The notes: a model not told the origin generated them from the sequence alone. A DNA stretch of 64,000 bases from Methylocystis echinoides (GCF_027923385.1 NZ_BSEC01000001.1:1-64000); one strand, 5' to 3'; numbered from the stretch's first letter, positions 1 through 9,127 are shown. Made by a program: numbers and translations.

Positions 1-255
<255 letters not shown>

Positions 256-440
256 GAATCTATCCCGACTAGTCACATTCTCTCGACGAGTCCCAAGCAC
301 ACCCGAAATAACGTCTCACGACTGTCATTCCGGTGGTGTACTTAGATAACGTGACCGTCAGTATGTCTCTTCACGACAAGGCTTTACGCCCCGTCCGCAA
401 GGACATCCGCCGTCCACGCTTCTCTTTCTTCCGATTCACT

Positions 441-453
441 TGTCAAACAGCAA
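441..453 (-). promoter_or_regulatory. boxA-like rRNA antitermination site in the 16S leader
   Basis: On the minus strand this reads TTGCTGTTTGACA, close to the boxA pattern TGCTCTTTAACA bound by NusB/S10 in rRNA leaders. It lies about 190 nt upstream of the 16S 5' end and is followed by an A/G-rich leader segment. The TTGACA inside it could be taken for a -35 box, but no good -10 follows. The stretch 256-721 otherwise holds only leader and promoter sequence; no convincing gene is seen there. Confidence 0.5.
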
Positions 454-589
454 AGCCAACGCCATCACAGCGAAGACAATCCCCCGCCCCCGACCAAAAC
501 CCAGTCGAAGTTCAACCATTTCCCCGTCAGGAAGGCGAAGAAACGACCGCAGGCCCCGCAATCAAGCAGCGCCGCCGTCGATGAACTCT

Positions 590-618
590 TTCTATTACAC
601 CCCAACGCCCAATGTCAA
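590..618 (-). promoter_or_regulatory. Probable rRNA operon promoter
   Basis: On the minus strand TTGACA (618-613) is followed after 17 bases by ATAGAA (595-590), a good match to the housekeeping sigma-70 pattern of alphaproteobacteria. It points at the 16S gene with a leader of about 330 nt that contains the boxA-like site. An alternative -10, TAATAG, gives a 15-base spacer. Confidence 0.5.
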
Positions 619-721
619 ACCGTTTTTCGAATTTTTTGGAGAGGCCGTGACAGCCCCTGCATCCCTTGAGTTAGGGACCGTCACGCTTCTTTCAAGCCGC
701 CCGGCGCCCTACGGTTCCCGC

Positions 722-1285
722 TCATTCCGCGGCTTTGGGCTGTTCGGACTGCGTCGGTTCGAGGGGCGGCGCGCCCTGCTCGCGCTGTTCCGCGGGGCCT
801 GATCTGATATCGACCGTGCGCGGCCCACGCTGTTGCGCTTCCGCCGGCTTGAGAACCTTGATCGTCAGGACTCCCTTGTCGAGGAAGGCCTCGACCGCCT
901 CTTCCTCCGGCCGGAAGGGCAGCGGGATCGTGCGATAGAACGACCCGTAGCTGCGCTCCTCGACATGCCAATTGCGTTCATCGCGCTGCGTTTCCGCCTT
1001 CTTCTCTCCCGAGACGACGAGCTGATTGTCGTCGACGTTCAGCCTGATGTCGCTTTTGTCGACGCCCGGCAGTTCCACGGCGATGTCGAAAGCGTCCCGG
1101 CTTTCGGCGACGCTGACCTTGGGAACGGCCGCAGCGCCGCGCAGCGACGGCAAGCGGTCGAAGGCGCGCAGCATGTCTTCGAACTCGTTTTGGATCGACC
1201 AGAAGGCCTGCGGAAGCAGCCCCTGATGGCGGGACCACACGCCGGGGGCGTCCCGGCCGCTCGACGAAAGGCTCGGCAGTTTCAT
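722..1285 (-). CDS. Small heat shock protein, Hsp20/alpha-crystallin family
   Basis: 187-residue protein with a central alpha-crystallin domain, roughly residues 60-155. It includes the segments ELPGVDKSDIRLNVDDNQLV and GVLTIKVLKP, the usual end of the last beta strand. Small Hsps are ATP-independent holdases that keep unfolding proteins soluble. The C-terminal tail is Pro/Glu/Gln-rich. The start ATG at 1285 is chosen over the upstream ATG at 1306 because GGGAG lies seven bases before it. The gene stands alone between the rRNA promoter and an exported peptidase. Confidence 0.93.
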   Translation of the reverse strand: MKLPSLSSSGRDAPGVWSRHQGLLPQAFWSIQNEFEDMLRAFDRLPSLRGAAAVPKVSVAESRDAFDIAVELPGVDKSDIRLNVDDNQLVVSGEKKAETQRDERNWHVEERSYGSFYRTIPLPFRPEEEAVEAFLDKGVLTIKVLKPAEAQQRGPRTVDIRSGPAEQREQGAPPLEPTQSEQPKAAE

Positions 1286-1455
1286 GGCGTCACTCCCGAT
1301 CAACATGGTGAGCGACGGATATCGGTCCCGAATTCAAAGGCTTCAAGATTCGCCAGCACGGCCGCGCGCGCGGCTGGCCGGCGGCGGTCTCCCGGCGCGC
1401 GACGCTCTGCGCTATATAGCGGGGCAAGCGACCGCGCGCGTAGGGAGTTGGATGG

Positions 1456-2961
1456 ATGGCTTTGCGACAGGCGCTGGCTGCGCTGCTTGTGTTGTGCCTC
1501 GCCGCCGCGCCGTCTGGCGCGGAGGAAGCCCATAAAGGCGCGCCGGAGGAGAGCCGCAAAGGCGGCGAGGAACATCCGCGCGGGCTTCCGGCGGAGGCCG
1601 TGACAAACCACGTCCTCACGCTCGACGGCGAGAAGATCGGCTTCACCGCGCGGGCCGGCGCCCTGCGGCTGCGAGATGCGCAGAGCGAGGCGCCTCAGGC
1701 CGACGTCGCTTATGTCTCCTACGAGCGGAGCGGGGTCGACGCCGCGACGCGCCCCGTGACCTTCGTTTTCAACGGCGGCCCCGGCGCGGGCTCGGTCTGG
1801 CTCGGTCTCGGCGCGCTGTCGCCGTTCCGGCTGCGTGTGACGCGGGAAACGCTCGCCCCCTCAATGCCGCTCACGGTGGTGGACAACGCCGAGAGCTGGA
1901 TTCCCTTCACCGATCTCGTCCTCATCGATCCGCCTGGCGCGGGCTTCAGCAAATTCCTTACGGACAGCGACGACGTGCGGAAGCGGTTTTTCTCGGTCGA
2001 GGGCGACGCCAATGCGCTCGCCGTCGTCGTGCGGAAATGGCTGACCGCGCGCGGGCGCCTCGGCTCGCCGAAATTTCTCGCGGGCGAGAGCTATGGCGGC
2101 TTTCGCGTCGTCAAGCTGCTCGAGGCGCTGCGCGCACGCGAGAACATCGGCGTGCGCGGCCTCCTCCTCATTTCGCCCGTACTGGACTTCGGCCTGGTCA
2201 CGAGCGACCGACATCCGCTGCGAAACGCCGCGCTGCTGCCTTCCTTTGCGGCGATCGCCCGCAAGGCGAATGACCGCGCCGCGCTGGCCGATGTGGAGGC
2301 CTACGCCGCCGGCGACTATGTCGTGGATTATCTGAAGGGCGAGAGAGACGCGCAGGCGCTCGCGCGCATGAGCGCGAAGGTTTCAGCGTTCAGCGGCCTC
2401 GATCCGGCGCTTGTCGCGCGTCTTGGCGGACGCGTGGATGCGAAGACATTCGCCCGGGAGCGCGCGCGCGACACGAGCCGCGTGCTGAGCGTCTATGACG
2501 GGGCGGCGGCGGGTTTCGACCCCGCGCCCTTTGCGCCGGATGTGGACTGGGCCGATCCCGTTCTGGAGAGCTGGCGCGCGCCGCTCGGCGCGGCGATGAC
2601 GCGGCTCACGCTCGAGAAGCTGGCCTGGCCGATCGGCGACGCGCGTTACGTCGTCCTCAACAGCGATCTCTCGCATCGGTGGGACTACGGTCATGCCGGA
2701 CGCGCAAGCGCCGAGGCGGTTTCCGATCTGCGCGCCGCGCTGGCGCTGGACCCAAATCTGAAGGCGCTGGTGACGCACGGGCTTTATGATCTCGTGACGC
2801 CCTATTTCGCCTCCAAACTGGCGCTGGACCAGTTGCCGGCCTTTGGCGATCCCTCCCGCGTCCGTCTGCTCGCGCTGCCCGGCGGACACATGCCCTATAT
2901 CGAAGAGGAATCACGCAAGGCCATGCGCGACGCCGCCAGGGCCTTTATCGAGCATCCGTGA
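1456..2961 (+). CDS. Exported S10-family serine carboxypeptidase-like protein
   Basis: 501 residues. The N-terminus has a clear signal peptide (hydrophobic stretch then Ala-Glu-Glu), so it should be periplasmic. S10 hallmarks are visible: FNGGPGAGSVW near residue 100 (oxyanion region), GESYGG near residue 215 with the nucleophile serine, an Asp in YDLVTPY, and a His in LPGGHMPY near the C-terminus, giving a full Ser-Asp-His set. Bacterial members probably trim C-terminal residues from peptides; the substrate is unknown. An imperfect G/C-rich hairpin at about 2974-2997 follows the stop. Confidence 0.9.
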   Translation: MALRQALAALLVLCLAAAPSGAEEAHKGAPEESRKGGEEHPRGLPAEAVTNHVLTLDGEKIGFTARAGALRLRDAQSEAPQADVAYVSYERSGVDAATRPVTFVFNGGPGAGSVWLGLGALSPFRLRVTRETLAPSMPLTVVDNAESWIPFTDLVLIDPPGAGFSKFLTDSDDVRKRFFSVEGDANALAVVVRKWLTARGRLGSPKFLAGESYGGFRVVKLLEALRARENIGVRGLLLISPVLDFGLVTSDRHPLRNAALLPSFAAIARKANDRAALADVEAYAAGDYVVDYLKGERDAQALARMSAKVSAFSGLDPALVARLGGRVDAKTFARERARDTSRVLSVYDGAAAGFDPAPFAPDVDWADPVLESWRAPLGAAMTRLTLEKLAWPIGDARYVVLNSDLSHRWDYGHAGRASAEAVSDLRAALALDPNLKALVTHGLYDLVTPYFASKLALDQLPAFGDPSRVRLLALPGGHMPYIEEESRKAMRDAARAFIEHP

Positions 2962-3006
2962 GTTCTCTGCGGCGGGACGGTCCTTTGGGGACCGCCCTGC
3001 GTCACG

Positions 3007-3087
3007 TCAGTCGTTGCGCAGCCAGTAATAGCCGAGCGTCGCGGTTCCGGCCGCGACGATCAGAACGAAAAGCCCGTATCCCACCAT
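3007..3087 (-). CDS. Predicted 26-residue single-pass membrane protein
   Basis: The short frame starts with MVGYGLFVLIVAAGTATLGY and ends in YWLRND. It is one hydrophobic helix with a charged C-terminus, the look of a small membrane protein or respiratory-complex subunit. Support for translation is a strong GGGAGG ribosome binding site five bases upstream of the ATG. No family is recognised. It lies between the S10 peptidase (opposite strand) and a 14-bp hairpin. Confidence 0.45.
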   Translation of the reverse strand: MVGYGLFVLIVAAGTATLGYYWLRND

Positions 3088-3108
3088 GGCGCCCTCCCGT
3101 TGAAAGAT

Positions 3109-3147
3109 GGAGGACCGCGTCAGCCTTGGGTGATGACGCGGTCCTCC
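3109..3147. repeat. Perfect 14-bp inverted repeat (hairpin)
   Basis: Arms GGAGGACCGCGTCA (3109-3122) and its reverse complement (3134-3147) with an 11-base loop. No T-run follows on either side, so it is not a textbook intrinsic terminator. It sits just upstream of the 26-residue membrane protein gene. Confidence 0.6.
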
Positions 3148-3324
3148 GATCGCCGGATAATCCCGAAGGGAGCATCATCCTCCGGCAATCGAGACAAGGA
3201 TCGGGCCCGGTAGACCTGCCCGCGACGCCGATTCCTGCCAATCTCCGGGCAAAAACGGCGCGCCTGTCTGGGTCTTCGGGAATGACGGGCTCGGCGCGCG
3301 CGGACGGCGCCCTATGTCAGACTG

Positions 3325-3522
3325 ATGAGCCAGTCATCGAAAAGGCCGCGCCCGCAGCTGGACAGCGCTGTCCAGAACCGGAAAGACGCGCGCGCCACAC
3401 GCCATAAGCGCATCGCCTCCGGCCAGACGCCCGGTCTGTTCGTCACGGGCGGCAAGCGGCTTCGACCGGAAATCGAGGACATGATCCGCGCCGCCGTCGC
3501 GGCGCGCGGGGGCGAGGCGTGA
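3325..3522 (+). CDS. Small basic hypothetical protein
   Basis: 65 residues, rich in Arg and Lys, with no signal peptide, membrane segment or known motif. The C-terminal half (GGKRLRPEIEDMIRAAVAARGG) looks helical. No good ribosome binding site is seen before the ATG. It could be a real lineage-specific gene or a chance frame; the opposite strand has a longer but less protein-like frame. Confidence 0.35.
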   Translation: MSQSSKRPRPQLDSAVQNRKDARATRHKRIASGQTPGLFVTGGKRLRPEIEDMIRAAVAARGGEA

Positions 3523-3581
3523 CTTCCGGCTCGGTGAAGCGGGCAAGCGGGTTCCCGTTCTGGCCGCCATGATCGCCGCGT

Positions 3582-3818
3582 CTATTTCGCGCCGGGCGCG
3601 CGCGGCGGAATGACCGGGGTCGTGTTGGGGATATCCGGCGCCGGGCGGGTGATTCCCGGGTCGATGTCGGACGGCGGCTTGATGACCCCTTTCCCCTTGT
3701 CGAGCTTTTCGCTCAGGCTTTCCTTGCCCTGCGGCGGAACCGCCGGCTTTTCTCCCTCGACCGCATGGCTCGTCGCCATTTGTCCAAGCGACATCGCAAC
3801 GATCAGCAGCAGGCGCAT
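3582..3818 (-). CDS. Small exported proline-rich protein
   Basis: 78 residues. A short signal peptide (MRLLLIVAMSLGQMATSHA) is followed by a low-complexity Lys/Pro/Asp-rich tail with repeated PPSDIDPG/PAPDIPN-type motifs and no cysteine. It is probably periplasmic or outer-surface; the function is unknown. It lies downstream of the flavoprotein dehydrogenase gene on the same strand, about 120 bases away. Confidence 0.55.
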   Translation of the reverse strand: MRLLLIVAMSLGQMATSHAVEGEKPAVPPQGKESLSEKLDKGKGVIKPPSDIDPGITRPAPDIPNTTPVIPPRAPGAK

Positions 3819-3936
3819 GGCGACTCCTCCGCAGACAGATGGGAGAAACGCCGGCTTTCGTCCCGATGTTCCGGCGATGCGCCGGTTCCCTCGCGCGGAC
3901 CGCGCAAAGCAACGGCGCGCGGCCCGAAAGGCGCGC

Positions 3937-5364
3937 TTACCAGCTGAAGATCTTGCCCGGGTTCATGATGTTGTCCGGGTCGAGCGCGTGCTTGATGGCG
4001 CGCATCATCGCGACCGCGCCCGCGCCCGCCTCGCTTTGCAGAAAATCCATCTTGTGCAGGCCGACGCCGTGCTCGCCGGTGCAGGTGCCGCCCATGTCCA
4101 GCGCCCGGGTCACGATCCGGTGGTTGAGCGCCTCCGCCGTCGCGCGTTCACCCGCGTCGTCGGGATCAACCAGCAGGCCGATGTGGAAATTGCCGTCGCC
4201 CACATGGCCGACAAGGAAATAGGGAAGCCCGCTGGCGTCGGTGTCGGCGAGCGATTCCAGAAGGCAGTCCGCGAGACGGCTGATCGGCACGCAGACGTCC
4301 GTCGTGATCGAGCGGCAGCCGGGCCGGCTCTGAATGGCCGCGAAATAGGCGTGGTGCCGCGCCGTCCACAGGCGCGTGCGCGCTTCAGGGGTCGTCGCCC
4401 AGTCGAAGGCCTGAGCGCCATGGGCGCCGGCCAGTTCCTGCACGATCTCGGCCTGCTCCTTCACGCCCGCGGGCGAACCGTGAAACTCCATCAGCAGCAT
4501 CGGCTCCTCGCGCAGCGCGAGTTTGGAGTGGCGGTTGACCATGCCGACGGTCTGGCCGTCGATGAGCTCCACGCGCGCGATCGGCACGCCGAGCTGAATG
4601 ACTTCGATCACCGTGCGCACGGCGTCGCCGATGGTCGGAAAGGAGCACACCGCCGCGGAAATGGCCTCGGGCAGCGGATAGACGCGCAGGGTGATCTCGG
4701 TCATCACCCCGAGCGTGCCCTCGCTGCCGACAAACAGCCGGGTCAGATCATAGCCGGCGCTCGACTTGCGCGCCCGTGCGCCGGTGCGAATCGCCTCGCC
4801 TGTCGCCGTCACGGCTTCGAGCGCCAGCACATTCTCACGCATGGTGCCGTAGCGCACCGCATTGGTGCCGCTGGCGCGCGTGGCGCACATCCCGCCGAGG
4901 CTGGCGTTGGCGCCGGGATCGATGGGGAAGAACAGGCCATGGGATTTCAGTTCCCCATTCAGCGCCTCGCGCGTCACGCCGGGCTGCACGGTGACCATCA
5001 GATCCTCGGGATCAATCGACAGCACGCGGTTCATCCGCGAGACGTCGAGACTTATTCCGCCCTGCACCGCGAGGAGATGGCCTTCGAGCGACGAGCCGAC
5101 GCCAAAGGGGATCACCGGCGTCCGGTACTGCGCGCAGAGCCGCACGGCGTCGGCGACGTCCTGCGTGCTCTCGGCAAAAACCACCGCGGCCGGGGGCGGG
5201 ACATGGGTGAAGACGGATTCGTCCCTGCCATGCTGCTCGCGCACGCTCTGCGCCGTCGAGAAAGCCGCGCCAAAGCGCGCCTTCAGCGCCGCGAGCAGGG
5301 CGTCGGGCGCCGGCCGGGGGGCGATTTCCGGTTCGAGCCGGGCGGCTGAAGCAGAGCCGTTCAT
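3937..5364 (-). CDS. FAD-linked D-lactate dehydrogenase/glycolate oxidase (GlcD-like)
   Basis: 475 residues. The N-terminal half has the FAD-binding PCMH fold: TPVIPFGVGSSLEGH near residue 90 and a segment containing GANASLGGMCATRASGTNA. The C-terminal half has the VGHVGDGNFHIG metal/substrate motif and ends GTCTGEHGVGLHKMDF...MNPGKIF, typical of D-2-hydroxyacid:acceptor oxidoreductases. They oxidise D-lactate or related acids and pass electrons to quinone or cytochrome. The length fits the family. The ATG at 5364 is chosen because AAGGAG lies five bases upstream. The exact substrate is not decided by the sequence. Confidence 0.9.
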   Translation of the reverse strand: MNGSASAARLEPEIAPRPAPDALLAALKARFGAAFSTAQSVREQHGRDESVFTHVPPPAAVVFAESTQDVADAVRLCAQYRTPVIPFGVGSSLEGHLLAVQGGISLDVSRMNRVLSIDPEDLMVTVQPGVTREALNGELKSHGLFFPIDPGANASLGGMCATRASGTNAVRYGTMRENVLALEAVTATGEAIRTGARARKSSAGYDLTRLFVGSEGTLGVMTEITLRVYPLPEAISAAVCSFPTIGDAVRTVIEVIQLGVPIARVELIDGQTVGMVNRHSKLALREEPMLLMEFHGSPAGVKEQAEIVQELAGAHGAQAFDWATTPEARTRLWTARHHAYFAAIQSRPGCRSITTDVCVPISRLADCLLESLADTDASGLPYFLVGHVGDGNFHIGLLVDPDDAGERATAEALNHRIVTRALDMGGTCTGEHGVGLHKMDFLQSEAGAGAVAMMRAIKHALDPDNIMNPGKIFSW

Positions 5365-5555
5365 GGTGTCTCCTTGCACGAGCAGTGCGCCGTCTTAGTC
5401 GAGAATGCCCCCGTCTCGCCAGATCGGCGAGCGCGGCGCCGGCCTGAAAATCGCCAGCGGCGCGAGCGGGCGCGCCGTCGGCTGCGACCAAGTGATGCAA
5501 GCCGGCGGGCGGGGCGCGCCTTGACTGCAAGGTCAGCTCGGTTAGCCTCCCTTGT

Positions 5556-5963
5556 GTGTTGAGAGAGACCTCAAAGCGGCGCGCGCGACAGTTTCCGGCG
5601 TATTTCGGAAAGAGCCTGCGCTTGGCTGCGGCGATCCAGCTCCTGCTGCTGCTCATGCTCGCCGGGCTCTCACACGCCTGCGATGCGCCGCCCTGGGACG
5701 CAGCCCCTTGCGCCGGCGCCGCTGCCGTCGCGACGACTCCCGACAGCGCCGCGCCGGCCCGACCGACGCACGCCGCCCATGAGGTCGGAGACTGTTGCGT
5801 CGCGCTCTGCGCCTCCATCGATCTGCCAGCCGATCCGACGCATTCGCCTGACATCCGCCTGCGGCCGGGAAGAGTGGACGCATTCTCGCGTCCGCTCCGG
5901 TCGGTCGTCGCAGTGGCGCGGGAATGGGCGCCAGGCTGCCCGCGCGCGCCGCCGGCTGTCTGA
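5556..5963 (+). CDS. Cys-rich exported protein upstream of tonB
   Basis: 135 residues from a GTG start. An Arg/Lys-rich N-terminus is followed by a hydrophobic segment (about residues 22-40) ending at LSHACD, so it is probably exported or membrane-anchored. The mature part has six Cys residues, including GDCCVALC, and several His, which suggests metal or redox chemistry; no family is recognised. TTGACT (5521-5526) with a 17-base spacer to TTAGCC may be its promoter. It is followed by tonB and exbB and may be the first gene of that transcript. Confidence 0.5.
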   Translation: MLRETSKRRARQFPAYFGKSLRLAAAIQLLLLLMLAGLSHACDAPPWDAAPCAGAAAVATTPDSAAPARPTHAAHEVGDCCVALCASIDLPADPTHSPDIRLRPGRVDAFSRPLRSVVAVAREWAPGCPRAPPAV

Positions 5964-6058
5964 CCCACGCCAAATCAGCCGCCTCTCATTGCACCCGCGC
6001 CCTGGCGCGTCGAGCGGGCGGCTTCACGCGTGACGTCAGTCAGCCGGAGTCCGAAACA

Positions 6059-6808
6059 ATGGCGTTTCTTGCCCGCGCGCCCCTCGGCCGCGCCTGTTCC
6101 GATCTTGCAGAAGATCGCCCACCCCTGCGGCCCGGCAGGGTTTATCCGATCGCGACGGCGGCCGTCATTGCGGCGCATGTCGCTGTCTTCGGCGCCTTCA
6201 TGCAATACGGGCGGCCGACGCTCGCGCCGCTCGGCGAGATCGACGCGCAACTCGTGCCGGAAGGAGATTACTTCGAGGCCGAGGCGATCACCGAAACCGT
6301 TCTCCCGTCCGAAGCGGCGCAGCAGGAAGAGGCGCGCGCCGAGGAACCCGAGCTTGCGGCGCCGACCCCGGACGTTCGCACGCCCGAGGCGCCCGCCCTG
6401 CCGACCAAAAAAGAAAGCCGGAAGGTCGAGAAGCAAGCCAAAAAGCCGGAGAGAAAAACATCGGAGCGGCGCGACGTCGACACGGGCGACGCGCGGCGCG
6501 AGGCGCAGGCCGCCCGCCGCTATGGCGCGGCTGGCGGTCGCGGCGCGGCCGGCTCGGGAGCCTCTCAGGCGACCTGCCTCGCACATGTCGCCGCCGCGCT
6601 GCGCAGTCATACGCCGGGCGCGACGAGCCTTGGTCCGGGCTCGGCCTTCGTCACCTTTCGCATCAACCCCGGCGGCGGCGTATCCAGCGTCGCCGCGAGC
6701 GGCACGACGCCCGCCCACGCCGCCCTCGCCCGCCGCATCGTCGGGGCGTCGCGGGGGCCAAAAACCTGCGGCGCGGCCTTTGTCAGCCAGAACATCTATT
6801 TCGATTAG
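6059..6808 (+). CDS. TonB-like energy transducer
   Basis: 249 residues from the ATG at 6059. One N-terminal membrane helix lies near residues 28-48 (IATAAVIAAHVAVFGAFM). An acidic then Lys/Pro-rich linker of about 110 residues spans the periplasm. The C-terminal domain (about 175-249) ends in YFD and resembles TonB/TolA C-terminal folds. It should pass proton-motive energy from ExbB to outer membrane receptors. The Pro-Glu/Pro-Lys linker is less regular than in E. coli TonB. exbB follows 15 bases later; no exbD is present. Confidence 0.8.
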   Translation: MAFLARAPLGRACSDLAEDRPPLRPGRVYPIATAAVIAAHVAVFGAFMQYGRPTLAPLGEIDAQLVPEGDYFEAEAITETVLPSEAAQQEEARAEEPELAAPTPDVRTPEAPALPTKKESRKVEKQAKKPERKTSERRDVDTGDARREAQAARRYGAAGGRGAAGSGASQATCLAHVAAALRSHTPGATSLGPGSAFVTFRINPGGGVSSVAASGTTPAHAALARRIVGASRGPKTCGAAFVSQNIYFD

Positions 6809-6823
6809 CGAGAGGAGAGGCGA

Positions 6824-7423
6824 ATGGACATTTCCGCCATGTCGCCGCTGGGCCTGTTTCTCAACGCCGGCCCGGTGAGCAAGATCGTCATGGCGCTGCT
6901 GCTCGCGGCGTCCGTCTGGACCTGGGTGCTGATCATCGACGCGGTCATCGTCGCGCTGCGCCTGTCGGCTTCCGTGAAATCCGCGCGTGCCGGCGGTTCG
7001 CCGGGCGTCCTGTGGCCGATCCTGTCCGCGGCGCAGGAAGCGCGGCGTGTCGAGATCCCGCATGAAAGCGCCAAGGCGCGCCGCCGCCGCGTCGCGCTGC
7101 GGGTCGATCAGGCGAGAAAGGAGCTGATGAACGCGGCGCGCGGCGATCTGCCCAATCTCGCCGTCGTCTCGTCGGTTGGTCCCTTCGTCGGGCTGTTTGG
7201 AACGGTCTGGGGCATCATCACCAGTTTCGCCGGCATTGCGGCGACGCAGGAAACCAGTCTTGCCGTCGTCGCGCCGGGCATCGCCGAGGCGCTGGCGGCG
7301 ACCGCTTACGGTCTCGCCGCCGCCATCCCCGCGGCGATCGGCTACAACCGTCTCGGCGCGACCATCTCCCGCCTCGACGACGACATCTCCCAGTTGATCA
7401 GGAACGGGCGGCTGACGCGCTGA
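6824..7423 (+). CDS. exbB: MotA/TolQ/ExbB proton channel protein
   Basis: 199 residues with three membrane helices: near the N-terminus (VSKIVMALLLAASVWTWVLI), near residue 115 (SSVGPFVGLFGTVWGIITSF) and near residue 155 (GIAEALAATAYGLAAAIPAAIGYN). The last two carry the conserved proton-channel motifs of the family. It forms the pentameric motor that drives TonB. The gene is directly downstream of tonB. Its usual partner ExbD is missing here, so it must borrow one from elsewhere. Confidence 0.9.
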   Translation: MDISAMSPLGLFLNAGPVSKIVMALLLAASVWTWVLIIDAVIVALRLSASVKSARAGGSPGVLWPILSAAQEARRVEIPHESAKARRRRVALRVDQARKELMNAARGDLPNLAVVSSVGPFVGLFGTVWGIITSFAGIAATQETSLAVVAPGIAEALAATAYGLAAAIPAAIGYNRLGATISRLDDDISQLIRNGRLTR

Positions 7424-7478
7424 AAGCGCGGGTCCGCAAGGATCAGGAATCGCTTTTCCGCTCTTCCGGCCCGGCGCC

Positions 7479-7889
7479 TTACGCCTTGAATGGCGTCGTC
7501 AGCTTCAGCGTCGCGAAGGTCGTCGCCGCGAGGGCGATCGCCACATCATGGGCGCCGAGGGCGACCGCCACGCCGATCGCCGCCGTCGCCCAGAGGCTCG
7601 CGGCGGTCGCCGTGCCATGCACCGTCTCGCCGGTTTTCAGGATCGCGCCACCGCCAACGAAGCCAATCCCCACGACCACGCCCTGAACGATTCGGGCCAG
7701 CGCCTCCGGCGTCTCCGCCATTCCAGCCTCGGCCGCGAGAATGAATCCGCAGGCGGCGATGGCGACGAGGGGAAAGGTCCGCAGCCCGGCGCTGCGCTCC
7801 GCGCGCTCCCGGTTCCAGCCAATCGGCAACGCCAGGAGATATGCCGCCGCAAGCGTGGCGAGATGCGGAAGAAATTGAAAGCGTTCCAC
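7479..7889 (-). CDS. MgtC/SapB family membrane protein
   Basis: 136 residues with four predicted membrane helices and the family motifs NRERAERSAGLRTFPLVAI and GVGFVGGGAI-like (VVGIGFVGGGAILKTGETVHGTATAASLW). It lacks the C-terminal ACT-like domain of full-length MgtC and so is the short SapB form. MgtC proteins support survival in low magnesium and modulate ATP synthase in some pathogens; the role in free-living bacteria is unclear. It is a lone gene, convergent with exbB. Confidence 0.9.
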   Translation of the reverse strand: MERFQFLPHLATLAAAYLLALPIGWNRERAERSAGLRTFPLVAIAACGFILAAEAGMAETPEALARIVQGVVVGIGFVGGGAILKTGETVHGTATAASLWATAAIGVAVALGAHDVAIALAATTFATLKLTTPFKA

Positions 7890-8000
7890 CGCGGCGCTCC
7901 CATGGTTGCGAGGGCTCGCGGTAGAAATAGGCGGCCGCCGCGCCAGGGCGAGCGGCGCGTCATGCGCGCCACACCCCGCCGCGACCCCAGCCTGCCGACG

Positions 8001-8279
8001 CTACGCCGCCCTGCCGCCCATCTGCGCCGGCATGGCCTCGGGATCGAGCTCGATGTCGATCTCCAGCATCGACACCGACTCGCGCCGGTGAAGCTTCACC
8101 GCCACCTGCTCCGCGTCAATGGCCACATGCTTCGAGATGGCTTCGAGAACCTCCCGATGCAGCAAGGCGAGGAGGTCGGAATTGCAGGTCGAGCGGCGCT
8201 CATGCGCGAGCAGGATCTGCAACCGCTCGCGCGCGACCGGCGCCGAGTTTCCGCGATTGAAGAAACCGAAGAGCTTCAT
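8001..8279 (-). CDS. minE: Cell division topological specificity factor MinE
   Basis: 92 residues, the usual MinE length. The N-terminal amphipathic MinD-activating segment (GFFNRGNSAPVARERLQILLAHER) precedes the dimerising beta-rich domain. MinE displaces MinD from the membrane and drives the pole-to-pole oscillation that keeps FtsZ at midcell. The gene overlaps the end of minD by four bases, so translation is coupled. Confidence 0.97.
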   Translation of the reverse strand: MKLFGFFNRGNSAPVARERLQILLAHERRSTCNSDLLALLHREVLEAISKHVAIDAEQVAVKLHRRESVSMLEIDIELDPEAMPAQMGGRAA

Positions 8280-9091
8280 GCCGCCCTCCTGCCGAAGAGG
8301 CGGCCGAGAAGGCCCTTCCTGTCGGAGGGAATATTCATCGGCACATCCTCGCCGATGAGACGACGGGCGGCGTCGGCGTAGGCGCGGGCGGGCGCGCTCA
8401 CCGCATTATGCAACACGACCGGCGCGCCCATGTTCGAGGCGCGCAGCACCTCTTCGCTTTCCGGCACGACGCCCAGCAGCGGGATCGACAGAATTTCGAG
8501 AATGTCCTCGAGGCCCAGCATTTCGCCGCGCCCGGCGCGCGCCGCGTCGAAGCGCGTGAGCAGCAGATGCTTCTCCATGCGTTCGCCGTTTTCCGCGCGC
8601 GCCGTCTTGGCGTCGAGAAGCCCGATGATGCGGTCGGAGTCGCGAACCGACGAGACCTCCGCATTCACCACCACGACCGCGACATCGGCGAAGCGCATGG
8701 CGAGCGTCGCGCCCCGTTCGATGCCGGCGGGGCTGTCGCAAAGCACGAAGTCGAATTTTTCGCGCAGCTCCGATATCACGCCGCGCACGCCCTCTTCGGA
8801 GAGCGCATCCTTGTCGCGCGTCTGCGAGGCTGGCAGCAGATAGAGATTTTGCAGGCGCTTGTCGCGAATGAGCGCCTGATGGAGGCGGGCGTCGCCCTGC
8901 GCGACATTGATGAGATCGAAGACGACGCGTCGCTCGGCGCCCATCACCAGATCGAGATTGCGCAGGCCAACGTCGAAATCGACGACGGCGACTTTCTTTC
9001 CCTGCTGGGCGAGCGCCGCGCCGAGCGCGGCGGTGGACGTCGTCTTGCCGACGCCGCCCTTGCCGGAGGTGATCACAACGACCTTTGCCAT
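8276..9091 (-). CDS. minD: Septum-site determining ATPase MinD
   Basis: 271 residues. The deviant Walker A motif SGKGGVGKTTS at residues 8-18 and the switch segments DFDVGLRNLDL and CDSPAGIE are intact. The C-terminus ends in a basic amphipathic helix (DRKGLLGRLFGRRAA), the membrane-targeting sequence. MinD binds membrane as an ATP dimer, recruits MinC and is released by MinE. It is the middle gene of minC-minD-minE. Confidence 0.98.
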   Translation of the reverse strand: MAKVVVITSGKGGVGKTTSTAALGAALAQQGKKVAVVDFDVGLRNLDLVMGAERRVVFDLINVAQGDARLHQALIRDKRLQNLYLLPASQTRDKDALSEEGVRGVISELREKFDFVLCDSPAGIERGATLAMRFADVAVVVVNAEVSSVRDSDRIIGLLDAKTARAENGERMEKHLLLTRFDAARAGRGEMLGLEDILEILSIPLLGVVPESEEVLRASNMGAPVVLHNAVSAPARAYADAARRLIGEDVPMNIPSDRKGLLGRLFGRRAA

Positions 9092-9127
9092 CTTGCCTGC
9101 CTCTCTTTCGAATGCCGTTGGCGCGCC

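Noticed and set aside
333..802. Small frames in the rRNA leader
   Set aside because: They overlap the boxA and promoter, have no ribosome binding sites and look like chance frames.
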